A stretch of 6,452 nucleotides of DNA from positions 1 to 6,452 of the forward strand of contig CALFHQ010000756.1 of assembly GCA_937876385.1 (NCBI GenBank), in the 5' to 3' direction. Each line of letters begins with the position of its first letter. Position 1 is the stretch's first letter. The position numbers were made by a program, and so were the translations under genes. This DNA is from an uncultured Pseudomonadota bacterium. Its GTDB lineage: Bacteria; Myxococcota_A; UBA9042; CAIXZC01. Under the pieces are notes generated by a model. The model worked only from the letters and a program-made list of their open reading frames with translations. It ran no database searches and was not told the DNA's origin. Positions 1-6,241 of this stretch are shown here, piece by piece.

Positions 1-1374
1 GGGAACCCCGGCTTTCAAGAGGTTCTTCACCCCCATTATCACGTCGCTGTAGCTCCCCGGAACCCCAGTCAGCTTCTCGAAATCGACTTTTCGATGAGAG
101 TGAAAGGAGACGAAGGTGTCACTCAACCCCGCCTCTTTGAGGGATTCCACCCGATGGGCATCTTTGAACAAGAGCGCATTGGTCTCCAAAGAAACCTGCG
201 TCATTCCTGCGTCATGACCCGATCGGATGAGGGTCTCCAGGTGGGGATGAAGGGTCGGCTCTCCCCCGGAAAAGATCACTCGGGTAACCCCTTCGGCTGC
301 CAACCGGGAAAACAGCGCCTCAAATTCAGACGGACGGGTCGCAACGGGATCCGGTGTTCGTTCGAAACAGAAGGGACAACGAAAGTTGCAGCGGGACTCG
401 ATGTGGATCTTCGCTTCTTGTACGAGGCTTCCTTCTGGCGTGACGGTGACCATGCGTTCAACTCTTTGGCCGTCGCTGGCGGGGGAATCCGAAGCGACCT
501 TTCTTTCGGGTCTCGGAAGTCGAAAGAGGGGCCGGAGGGCATCCGCTGTGTCAGTCAAGGAGGGGCCGCCAGGGCGCTTGCCAGTTCCCTTCATACCCCT
601 GATGACTGCTCCGGCCGTGCGCAACAGGAGGTCTTCTCCGCTCTTAACCAGAACCTTCTGGGGACCGTCGTTTGGGAGATGCAGGAGGCGGGTGATGGGC
701 TCCTCGATAACGATACGAAGTGTGCCCAGGGAACCTCGAAGGTCGAGGGAAAACCTGGGCTCGCCGGGGTCCAAAGCCAGGTTCATGGCCACGGAGCTGC
801 CAGGGAGGGTGCCGTTCATTGAGAGAACGCCATCTACTTTCGTCCATTCCTGGGCCCACGTCGGGGCACGTCCCGCCATTCCCAGTATAGTCAACAGGGC
901 ACGAGGGAGACCTCCGAGGGGGTCCTCGGGATTGACAACCGGAGGGTGCACACCCGCCGGGATGGAGGCGATGACCTGCGTTACAACCCCCAGTCGTCCC
1001 GAGCCCAGGAGACGCAGGAGGCGGGAATATTCCGGGCCGTACCACACCGGGGAGAGGAGGGCGATTCGAGTCGTCTGGTTATTCGTCAGAACTCTCGCAA
1101 GATGGCGCCACTGTAGCTCGCCCGCTGCCGCGTGGGGGGATACTCGAACGTCTGGAAGTGGGAAGGGATTCTCTTCGAAGGCCTGAACGAATTCCATCGG
1201 AGCACTCTCGATGTGCAGCAATGTGCACGAAGGGCGCTCCTCAAGGAACTGTGCGGGAGAGTGCCAGAAGACCGTGTCACCCTCTTCCAGGTGAGGCTGG
1301 TAGGAATCACTCCAGCGGAGGCCCACCTCTTCTCGCCCGACAACGACGATGTTCAGTGGTTTTCTCTCCGGCAT
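1..1374 (-). CDS. Radical SAM protein with N-terminal Gfo/Idh/MocA-like domain (3' end outside window)
   Basis: The reading frame is open from ATG 1374 to the window edge (458 codons, no stop), so the C-terminus is missing. The radical SAM signature is clear: CNFRCPFC at residues 329-336 gives the CxxxCxxC cluster ligands (Cys329, Cys333, Cys336), and SGGEP follows at 369-373, the usual SAM-binding motif. Residues 1-~290 have no cysteine cluster. They resemble a degenerate Gfo/Idh/MocA oxidoreductase: a short beta strand NIVVVG (8-13) without a proper GxGxxG, a stretch like the family's helix and 'G.lG.v..v' strand (YSRLLRLLGSGRLGVVTQV, about 118-136), a 'GSLGTLRI' motif (about 216-223), and a C-terminal 'KRPGGPSLTD' segment like the family's usual ending. 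A Ser/Pro/Arg-rich linker (about 295-325) joins the two. The start is fixed by an in-frame TGA at 1389-1387 and by GGGGGAG at 1384-1378, 3 nt upstream. It lies 43 bp after the CoA-transferase, probably in one operon. The radical SAM call is firm. The N-terminal assignment is inference, and the substrate is unknown. Confidence 0.85.
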   Translation of the reverse strand, partial: MPERKPLNIVVVGREEVGLRWSDSYQPHLEEGDTVFWHSPAQFLEERPSCTLLHIESAPMEFVQAFEENPFPLPDVRVSPHAAAGELQWRHLARVLTNNQTTRIALLSPVWYGPEYSRLLRLLGSGRLGVVTQVIASIPAGVHPPVVNPEDPLGGLPRALLTILGMAGRAPTWAQEWTKVDGVLSMNGTLPGSSVAMNLALDPGEPRFSLDLRGSLGTLRIVIEEPITRLLHLPNDGPQKVLVKSGEDLLLRTAGAVIRGMKGTGKRPGGPSLTDTADALRPLFRLPRPERKVASDSPASDGQRVERMVTVTPEGSLVQEAKIHIESRCNFRCPFCFERTPDPVATRPSEFEALFSRLAAEGVTRVIFSGGEPTLHPHLETLIRSGHDAGMTQVSLETNALLFKDAHRVESLKEAGLSDTFVSFHSHRKVDFEKLTGVPGSYSDVIMGVKNLLKAGVP

Positions 1375-1417
1375 CTTCTCCCCCGCTCAAATCGGGAGCA
1401 GTCTACCGAAAAAGGCG

Positions 1418-3106
1418 CTACCAGGACAGCCGAAAGTGCTCGCCGGTCATGATCTCCGGGGACAACTCGGGGATCTCCCCTTCTGGAATCTGCAGGGTCA
1501 TCTGGGCGTTGGCAATGAGGTCGTTGTTGACATCGATCCCAGGCGCCAACTGGATAAGCTCCAGCCCCTTGTCGGTGAGCTTGAAGGCTCCCAATGGGGT
1601 CACGTAGTAGACCGACTTGCCGTCGTCCAGCGCTGCTCTGGCCGAGAAGGTGACCTCGTCCACCTTCTTCACGAACTTGGGAATTCCAGGCTCCTTCAAG
1701 GTGAGGCGTCCCCCCTCCAATGTCAGCGAGCTTCGAGCCGAGAAGGCTCCCACGAAGATGATGGTGCGAGCACTCGTGGCCAGGTTCTGAAACCCCCCGG
1801 GGCCGATGTACTTGCGGGGGTCATCGGACTTTCGGGAGACGTTGACGTTCCCTTCTTCATCTACCTGAAGCATCCCGAGAATGGTGACATCCAGGTTGTC
1901 CTCGCAGAAATGGAACATCTGCGCCGAGGTGACCAGTTTCTCGGGGTTGAAGGCCATTCCAAAAAAGATTCCAGGGGCGGGGACTCCGCCGTAGACCCCG
2001 GTTTCGATGAGGAAAGTCATGTCCTTGCCCAGGCCGGACTGGTCGATGAGGCGCCCCACTTCCTGGGGAAGTCCGTAGCCGATGATGCACTTGACTCCGG
2101 GCTTCGTCACGCGCTGGTAGAGTTGCGCCGTCTGGCGAGCGAGCATTCGGTCCACGTCGCTGCGATCCGGGTCGAGCTTCACCAGAGCATTGAGGGCGTT
2201 GACGCGCTCCATGGCCTTGCCCAGATCCTCCTGGGCGCCCGGCAGTAGCGCCGGCCAAGCCTTTTTCTGGGGAATGGCCAGGGCCACTTCCTGGTCCGGG
2301 TTCACGACGATGGCGTCCACCTCTTCGGCTCGAAGGAATATTTGGGCTGGGTCCTTGGGAACAATCTTCGCCACCGTGACGATCACCACCCCCCCGTTGG
2401 TTCTTGCGGCTCTGGCAGCCTCAGCGGATTCTGCAAGGATGGGGGCCCCCTCCTGATAGATGTTCCCTTCAAAGTCCGCACCGACGCCAATGACGCAGGC
2501 CGCTGTGACCTTTGGCATAGTGTAGCGAAGAGAGTCCCCTTCGACGCTTACGAACTGAGTGCCTTTGCCCGGAATGACGCAGGAACCGGACCCCACTCGG
2601 GGGTCCATGAAGGTTCCCACACCGACTTTCGAAAGGACAAAGTCTTCTCCATTGCCTTGAGCTTCGGCGAGATGTGCGATGGTGCCCTGAGGGAGAACGC
2701 TCAGTTCGCACTGTCCGTCTGCTCCCATGTCCAGGATTCTGCGGGCTGTTTCAAGATGCCCACTGAGAAAATGGGACAGCAACCCTGGAAGAGCGACCTC
2801 TTCTACGGTTCCCGGTACCCGACCCCGGCCCCCCGCTCCACCCGCCGTGATCCACGTGATGCCTTTGGGGTGACCCGTCTTACGAAAGGACTCTCGAACG
2901 GCGCGGTAAAGGATGGCCGGACGCATCGTCCCCGTCATTCCCGTGGACATTGCCACGGCACCGTCGGGAATCATGGCCGCTGCCTGTCGAGCAGTCTTGA
3001 ACTTCTCCGATGTCTCCGAGGAGAGATAGTCCAGATTGAACTTGTCTGCGTTGCGTTTCCATTTGATGAGGCTAAGAGCAGTCGAAGCTTTGAGAAGAAT
3101 TGACAT
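1418..3106 (-). CDS. Acyl-CoA:acetate/3-ketoacid CoA-transferase (family I, fused alpha and beta domains)
   Basis: A 562 aa cytoplasmic enzyme expected to move CoA between a short-chain acyl-CoA and a free carboxylate such as acetate, through a glutamyl-CoA thioester. Both CoA-transferase domains are on one chain, as in propionate CoA-transferase and E. coli YdiF. The N-terminal domain (about 36-300) contains AGGAGGRGRVPGT (88-100), LPQGTIAHL (138-146) and the hallmark GTFMDPRVGSG (164-174). The C-terminal domain (about 320-545) contains the presumed catalytic Glu368 in FLIETGVYGGVPAPG, and GPGGFQNLATSARTIIFVG from residue 435, matching the family's 'GxGGFxxIxxxAKKVVFxG' block. It is about 30 residues longer than typical members, the excess being a basic N-terminal leader before residue 36. 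The frame stays open upstream, but ATG 3106 is preferred because GGAGG (3118-3114) sits 7 nt before it, a good promoter lies just upstream, and similarity ends there. The stop is TAG at 1420-1418. It is the first gene of the leftward operon. The family is certain, the substrate is not. Confidence 0.95.
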   Translation of the reverse strand: MSILLKASTALSLIKWKRNADKFNLDYLSSETSEKFKTARQAAAMIPDGAVAMSTGMTGTMRPAILYRAVRESFRKTGHPKGITWITAGGAGGRGRVPGTVEEVALPGLLSHFLSGHLETARRILDMGADGQCELSVLPQGTIAHLAEAQGNGEDFVLSKVGVGTFMDPRVGSGSCVIPGKGTQFVSVEGDSLRYTMPKVTAACVIGVGADFEGNIYQEGAPILAESAEAARAARTNGGVVIVTVAKIVPKDPAQIFLRAEEVDAIVVNPDQEVALAIPQKKAWPALLPGAQEDLGKAMERVNALNALVKLDPDRSDVDRMLARQTAQLYQRVTKPGVKCIIGYGLPQEVGRLIDQSGLGKDMTFLIETGVYGGVPAPGIFFGMAFNPEKLVTSAQMFHFCEDNLDVTILGMLQVDEEGNVNVSRKSDDPRKYIGPGGFQNLATSARTIIFVGAFSARSSLTLEGGRLTLKEPGIPKFVKKVDEVTFSARAALDDGKSVYYVTPLGAFKLTDKGLELIQLAPGIDVNNDLIANAQMTLQIPEGEIPELSPEIMTGEHFRLSW

Positions 3107-3130
3107 CAGGGTACCTCCAGTGCCGGTGAA

Positions 3131-3159
3131 AAAATACCAGTGGGACAGAGGGTTGTCAG
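3131..3159 (-). promoter_or_regulatory. Sigma-70-like promoter of the CoA-transferase operon
   Basis: Read on the minus strand, CTGACA (3159-3154, 5 of 6 matches to TTGACA) is separated by exactly 17 bp from TATTTT (3136-3131, 4 of 6 matches to TATAAT). Transcription would start near 3124, leaving a leader of about 18 nt that contains the GGAGG ribosome site at 3118-3114. Spacing and position fit a housekeeping promoter, but the call rests on sequence alone. Confidence 0.55.
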
Positions 3160-3166
3160 GCGACCG

Positions 3167-3187
3167 ACCAAGAACACTAGCCTTGGT
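3167..3187. repeat. 6 bp inverted repeat upstream of the operon promoter
   Basis: ACCAAG (3167-3172) and CTTGGT (3182-3187) are perfect inverted arms separated by 9 nt. The dyad lies 8 bp upstream of the -35 box of the leftward operon promoter and about 80 bp upstream of the rightward lipoprotein promoter. It could bind a dimeric regulator, but 6 bp arms can occur by chance. Confidence 0.3.
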
Positions 3188-3266
3188 TTCGGCCGTTGAA
3201 CAGGGAAATTCGGTGGGTCGGATCGCAAAGTGACCATTCATTTGTGTGGAATTATGCCCCATGAAG

Positions 3267-3296
3267 TTGCAGGAGGGTGTTGCCGTAGAGTACAAT
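3267..3296 (+). promoter_or_regulatory. Possible promoter of the alpha/beta hydrolase lipoprotein gene
   Basis: TACAAT (3291-3296) matches the -10 consensus at 5 of 6 positions and lies 23 nt before the start codon. The only candidate -35 is a weak TTGCAG (3267-3272, 3 of 6 matches) with an 18 bp spacer, so the promoter may depend on an activator. The start site would fall near 3303, giving a leader of about 17 nt. The -10 box overlaps the left arm of the perfect dyad at 3293-3310. Confidence 0.4.
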
Positions 3297-3310
3297 CGGA
3301 CAACCGATTG
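3293..3310. promoter_or_regulatory. Perfect 7 bp dyad over the -10/+1 region, operator-like
   Basis: CAATCGG (3293-3299) and CCGATTG (3304-3310) are perfect inverted arms around the tetranucleotide ACAA. The left arm includes the last four bases of the candidate -10 hexamer. The right arm ends at the first base of the ribosome site GGAGGGG (3310-3316). Its position fits a repressor operator. If transcription starts further upstream, it would instead form a small RNA hairpin directly against the ribosome site. Confidence 0.45.
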
Positions 3311-3319
3311 GAGGGGACA

Positions 3320-4801
3320 ATGAATTTTCCTGGCGTGCGAAAACAGGGTGAATTGGGCTCGTTTCGGCCGTCTTCCGTGGCCACATGGATTCTTGTGGCC
3401 GCTTTCATGGTGGCCTGCATCGAATCGAACCCGCAGCCTTCTCCTCAGGGCAACAGCGCCATGGATGCCGTTTCGACGGATACTCAAGATTGGGCAGAGG
3501 ATACTGCGACGAATCTCACTGATGGCGTTGCACAGGACGACGGAATTCTGAAAGACCTGGTCGCAGAGGATGCCATGGACAGCGCTGGCGATGCTGAGGT
3601 CGTTCTTGACGACACCGTGGACATCGATGACGCTGACCAGACCTCCGAAGACGTTGAAGACACTTTGGAGGAGATCGAGGTTGTTCCGTGTGTGGGGGAA
3701 GGGTGTGCCGCCGGTCCCGGTTGGGCGCCGGATCCCTCGGTGAACGGTCCGTACCCGGTGGGGGTTAGAACCTACAGCTTGGATCTGCTGGACCACCTGG
3801 GAAATCCCCGCACCATCCGAGTCGAGGTGTGGTATCCAACCACCGATGAGTATGTGGATGGCCCTTTCGACGCCATCGATTTCTATGTGGATGCCCCGGA
3901 GGACATCAAGCCGGTGGTAGAGCAATACCAGGGACAGCTTCCCTCCATTCCAGTGGATGCCAGCCGAGACGCTCCACCCCGAATCGCCGATGGTCCGTTT
4001 CCTTTGGTGGTCTTCAGTCACGGGGCCTACGGAGTGCGATTCCAGAGTGTGTTCTTCACGGTTCCCCTGGCAAGCCACGGGTACGTGGTTGTCTCTGCGG
4101 ATCACACGGGGAACGTCCTGTATGACCTCCTCGTGGGTGAGTACAACATGGACGACATGATCCTCTCAGCGTTCGACCGCCCGTTGGATGCCGTTGCCCT
4201 CATCGATGACGTCTTCCAACGCAACGAAGACCCTGACGATGATCTGTACGGGATGATCAACGAATCGGAAGTTGGAATCTCGGGGCACTCCTTTGGTGGC
4301 TACACCAGCTTGAACCTCGGGTTCACAGACCCCCGCATAAAGGCCGTTCTCCCCATGGCGCCGGCGACCACTCCGTTGGGGCTCCTCGGCTTCGATGCAG
4401 CGACCTTTCCCGTCCCCATGATGATGATGGCAGGTGCCATGGACAAGACGCTGCCCCCGGATGGAGAGATGAGAGAGCCTTACAAGGAATATCCCTCCCC
4501 GAAGTTCTACTTTGAGTTGAACGCCGGCGGGCACTTCACTTACTCAGATATCTGTCAGTTGGACCTTCTCTATATCGCCAACGACCTGGGAATTGATGAT
4601 GCAGACAACGCCTTGAACGACGGGTGTGCCGATTACAATGTGCCGTCTGAAATCGCACACCCCCTCATTCGACAATTCGGCATCGGTTTCTTCAACTACT
4701 ACCTGCGCCATAGCGATGAGTCGTTGCAATGGTTCAACGCCGAAGCGGCCGCCATGTTTCCTGAGATTCTGACTTATCTGGATGACATGATTCCGGACTG
4801 A
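3320..4801 (+). CDS. Lipoprotein alpha/beta hydrolase, dienelactone hydrolase / PAF-acetylhydrolase-like
   Basis: A 493 aa predicted lipoprotein that should hydrolyse an ester at the cell envelope; the substrate is unknown. Residues 1-33 are a lipoprotein signal: basic N-region, hydrophobic stretch 20-32, and lipobox MVAC with Cys33 as the lipidated residue. Residues 34-122 are a low-complexity acidic spacer rich in Asp, Glu, Val, Ser and Thr, followed by Cys124 and Cys129. The catalytic domain begins near 142 with GPYPVGVRTYSLD and VEVWYP, typical of the COG4188 group. FSHGAYG (232-238) supplies the oxyanion-hole region. The triad is Ser324 in GHSFGG (322-327), Asp375 in AGAMDKTLPP and His405 in AGGHFTY. 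ATG 3320 is chosen over the GTG at 3230 because GGAGGGG lies at 3310-3316 and the signal peptide then begins correctly. It is divergent from the CoA-transferase operon and convergent with the phosphoesterase gene, 15 bp away. Related cutinase-like or chlorophyllase-like esterases are alternatives. Confidence 0.9.
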   Translation: MNFPGVRKQGELGSFRPSSVATWILVAAFMVACIESNPQPSPQGNSAMDAVSTDTQDWAEDTATNLTDGVAQDDGILKDLVAEDAMDSAGDAEVVLDDTVDIDDADQTSEDVEDTLEEIEVVPCVGEGCAAGPGWAPDPSVNGPYPVGVRTYSLDLLDHLGNPRTIRVEVWYPTTDEYVDGPFDAIDFYVDAPEDIKPVVEQYQGQLPSIPVDASRDAPPRIADGPFPLVVFSHGAYGVRFQSVFFTVPLASHGYVVVSADHTGNVLYDLLVGEYNMDDMILSAFDRPLDAVALIDDVFQRNEDPDDDLYGMINESEVGISGHSFGGYTSLNLGFTDPRIKAVLPMAPATTPLGLLGFDAATFPVPMMMMAGAMDKTLPPDGEMREPYKEYPSPKFYFELNAGGHFTYSDICQLDLLYIANDLGIDDADNALNDGCADYNVPSEIAHPLIRQFGIGFFNYYLRHSDESLQWFNAEAAAMFPEILTYLDDMIPD

Positions 4802-4816
4802 AATCTGGCGTGGTGA

Positions 4817-6187
4817 CTAGGGATTGGGGCCTGGACCCTGGTCAATGATGTTTCCCGGTTCTCCGGCTCCCAATTCGACCCAATCAAATACCTCTCCGTC
4901 CAACCCCACAGCTTCCAGTCGCAGCGAATCACACCCGACCAAACCTCGAAGGAAGAAGTGACGAACGAACAGCGTGGAAACCGGCGACGGCGTCTCGCAT
5001 TCTTCCAGCCCACCCCCGCCGCCCCCACCGATGACGTGAAGGATGTTGCCCACCATCGTGCGTTCGTAGAGGTGGACGTGACCCGCCATGTAGAGGTGGA
5101 AATCGTGCTCCTCCAGGAGGGGAAGCAGCCATACTCTGATGCCGGTGTTCAACACCCCGCCGCACTCTTCGGCCCAACTCTCCTCGTCCGCCCCAGGTTC
5201 ATGGGCATAGGCGATGCGCCAGGTGGCTGCTTTGGCCTCCGGGGATTCCAACTCCTTCTTGATCCATTTGGACCAGTCAGTCTCCATGTTTCCGACATCG
5301 AAGAACAGCCCGTTGGTGTCCACCACGAGGAAGAAAGCGTTGCCGTAGGTCCACGAGTAAACCGTCTCCTCATTGGGATTTACCGAGAGCTTCTGGTACT
5401 CCATGAGGTCATACCAGGTCGGTCCGTTGTACGCATGGTTTCCAATGGCCGCAAACAGGGGAACTTCGTGGAAAAGTGCCCGGGCCGGTCCGAACCAATG
5501 GTCCTTCCAGTGCTCTACAACTTGCCCGTTGGGGACATGGTCCCCCAAGCCGATGATGACGTGAGGATTGTCCGCTGTCACTGCATCTACGACGTCAAAG
5601 AAGGGGGTGCCACCCTGGTTGTCTCCCCAGGCCGCAAATTGAAAGGAACCACCGGGCTTAGGCGCCGTGTAAAAATGGTGTTCCAGGGAGGTTCGTTCTC
5701 CGGAACGTACCTGGTAAATGTAGCGAGTGTCCGGCTCCAACCCTTCCAGCAAAACGGCGTGAATGAGGGACGCCTTTCCTTCAAGAACCTCGAATTCATC
5801 GGTGCCTTCCTTTCCAAACAGGACTGCACCTTCCTCCTCCTCGAGGGTTCGCCACTTGATGACGATGGAAGTCGGAGTCGGAACCATGAGGTAGGGACCC
5901 AAGTCGAATGTCTCATCCGGGTTGTTGTCGACGATTCGAGTTGGAACCGGAGTCAGGCACCCGGGTTCAACAACCTCGGGAACGAGTTCCTCCAACTCCT
6001 CGGCGCTGTCCGGGATGACCTCCGAGGCAATCTCGGGCCCCACGATATCCTGGATCTCGGATGTGTCGGAGGCATCGTCCGACACAATTTCCTGAAGTTT
6101 GGAATCTGATTCTCCAGAGCACCCTTGAACAACTCCCATACCGAGGAACACCAGAACCCAAAACGCAACCGGAATCCTTGGCTTCAT
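4817..6187 (-). CDS. Lipoprotein metallophosphoesterase, purple-acid-phosphatase-like
   Basis: A 456 aa predicted envelope-anchored phosphoesterase. Residues 1-23 form a lipoprotein signal with a hydrophobic core (6-20) and lipobox VQGC (Cys23). Residues 24-76 are an acidic Asp/Glu/Val/Ser-rich spacer. A fibronectin-III-like PAP N-terminal domain follows (about 95-175; LGPYLMVPTPTSIVIKWRT and TRYIYQV are typical). The calcineurin-like metallophosphatase domain (about 182-390) has the metal-ligand motifs in order: GDN (Asp189), GDH (Asp216), GNHAYNG (Asn250, His251), AYAHEPG (His329) and AGHVHLYER (His370, His372). The tyrosine of the GDxxY motif in true purple acid phosphatases is replaced by Pro219, so the classical purple Fe(III)-Tyr centre is not expected. 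A run of seven glycines (387-393) extends a loop that is Gly-rich in the family. ATG 6187 follows AAGGAGG (6198-6192) by 4 nt. The stop is TAG at 4819-4817. The substrate could be phosphomonoesters, phosphodiesters or nucleotides. Confidence 0.93.
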   Translation of the reverse strand: MKPRIPVAFWVLVFLGMGVVQGCSGESDSKLQEIVSDDASDTSEIQDIVGPEIASEVIPDSAEELEELVPEVVEPGCLTPVPTRIVDNNPDETFDLGPYLMVPTPTSIVIKWRTLEEEEGAVLFGKEGTDEFEVLEGKASLIHAVLLEGLEPDTRYIYQVRSGERTSLEHHFYTAPKPGGSFQFAAWGDNQGGTPFFDVVDAVTADNPHVIIGLGDHVPNGQVVEHWKDHWFGPARALFHEVPLFAAIGNHAYNGPTWYDLMEYQKLSVNPNEETVYSWTYGNAFFLVVDTNGLFFDVGNMETDWSKWIKKELESPEAKAATWRIAYAHEPGADEESWAEECGGVLNTGIRVWLLPLLEEHDFHLYMAGHVHLYERTMVGNILHVIGGGGGGGLEECETPSPVSTLFVRHFFLRGLVGCDSLRLEAVGLDGEVFDWVELGAGEPGNIIDQGPGPNP

Positions 6188-6211
6188 GCAGCCTCCTTTT
6201 GTGTGGCTGGA

Positions 6212-6241
6212 ATCTTAGGGGGGAGGTGCCCTCCCAGTCAA
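6212..6241 (-). promoter_or_regulatory. Promoter of the metallophosphoesterase gene
   Basis: On the minus strand, TTGACT (6241-6236, 5 of 6 matches to the -35 consensus) is followed after 18 bp by TAAGAT (6217-6212, 4 of 6 matches to the -10). The inferred start near 6205 gives a short leader containing AAGGAGG. The spacer is occupied by the inverted repeat at 6221-6235, suggesting control by a DNA-binding protein. Confidence 0.55.
6221..6235. repeat. GGGAGG-TGC-CCTCCC inverted repeat inside the promoter spacer
   Basis: GGGAGG (6221-6226) and CCTCCC (6230-6235) are perfect 6 bp inverted arms around TGC. The right-hand arm directly abuts the -35 hexamer (6236-6241), and the whole dyad lies between the -35 and -10 boxes of the phosphoesterase gene. 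This is a classic repressor position and also fits MerR-type spacer binding. No regulator gene is visible in the window. Confidence 0.45.

Noticed and set aside
94..1186. Plus-strand open frames at 94-822 and 386-1186 and short minus-strand frames in the same stretch.
   Set aside because: They overlap the continuous radical SAM reading frame, whose motifs are unambiguous, and show no recognisable features.
1375..1417. Possible terminator or control hairpin between the CoA-transferase and radical SAM genes.
   Set aside because: Only 4 bp arms (GCTC/GAGC) can be paired and no T-run follows, so it does not break the operon prediction.
1349..3103. Plus-strand open frames at 1349-2248 and 2342-3103.
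   Set aside because: Both are antisense to the conserved CoA-transferase, show no recognisable domain and lack convincing ribosome sites.
3230..3319. Alternative GTG start for the esterase lipoprotein, 30 codons upstream.
   Set aside because: It has no ribosome site, would bury the signal peptide behind an extra 30 residues, and spans the candidate promoter and dyad. ATG 3320 has GGAGGGG directly before it.
3107..4105. Upstream in-frame extension of the CoA-transferase frame (333 further codons on the minus strand), which would make an 895-residue protein.
   Set aside because: The extension runs antisense through the esterase lipoprotein gene, has no recognisable domain, and the family similarity, ribosome site and promoter all place the start at 3106.
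4802..4845. Possible terminator hairpin around GGGGCCTGGACCC near the convergent stops.
   Set aside because: The arms pair only over about 3 bp with mismatches beyond, there is no T-run, and the sequence lies mostly inside the phosphoesterase C-terminal codons.
5009..5029. C-rich tract in the phosphoesterase gene as a possible slippage or frameshift site.
   Set aside because: It encodes the seven-glycine run 387-393 in a loop that is Gly-rich in PAP-like enzymes. The frame is intact on both sides, so no frameshift needs explaining.
4958..6109. Long plus-strand open frame (383 codons) opposite the metallophosphoesterase gene.
   Set aside because: The minus strand encodes a complete phosphoesterase with all motifs here. 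The plus-strand translation has no recognisable domain and is explained by codon bias.
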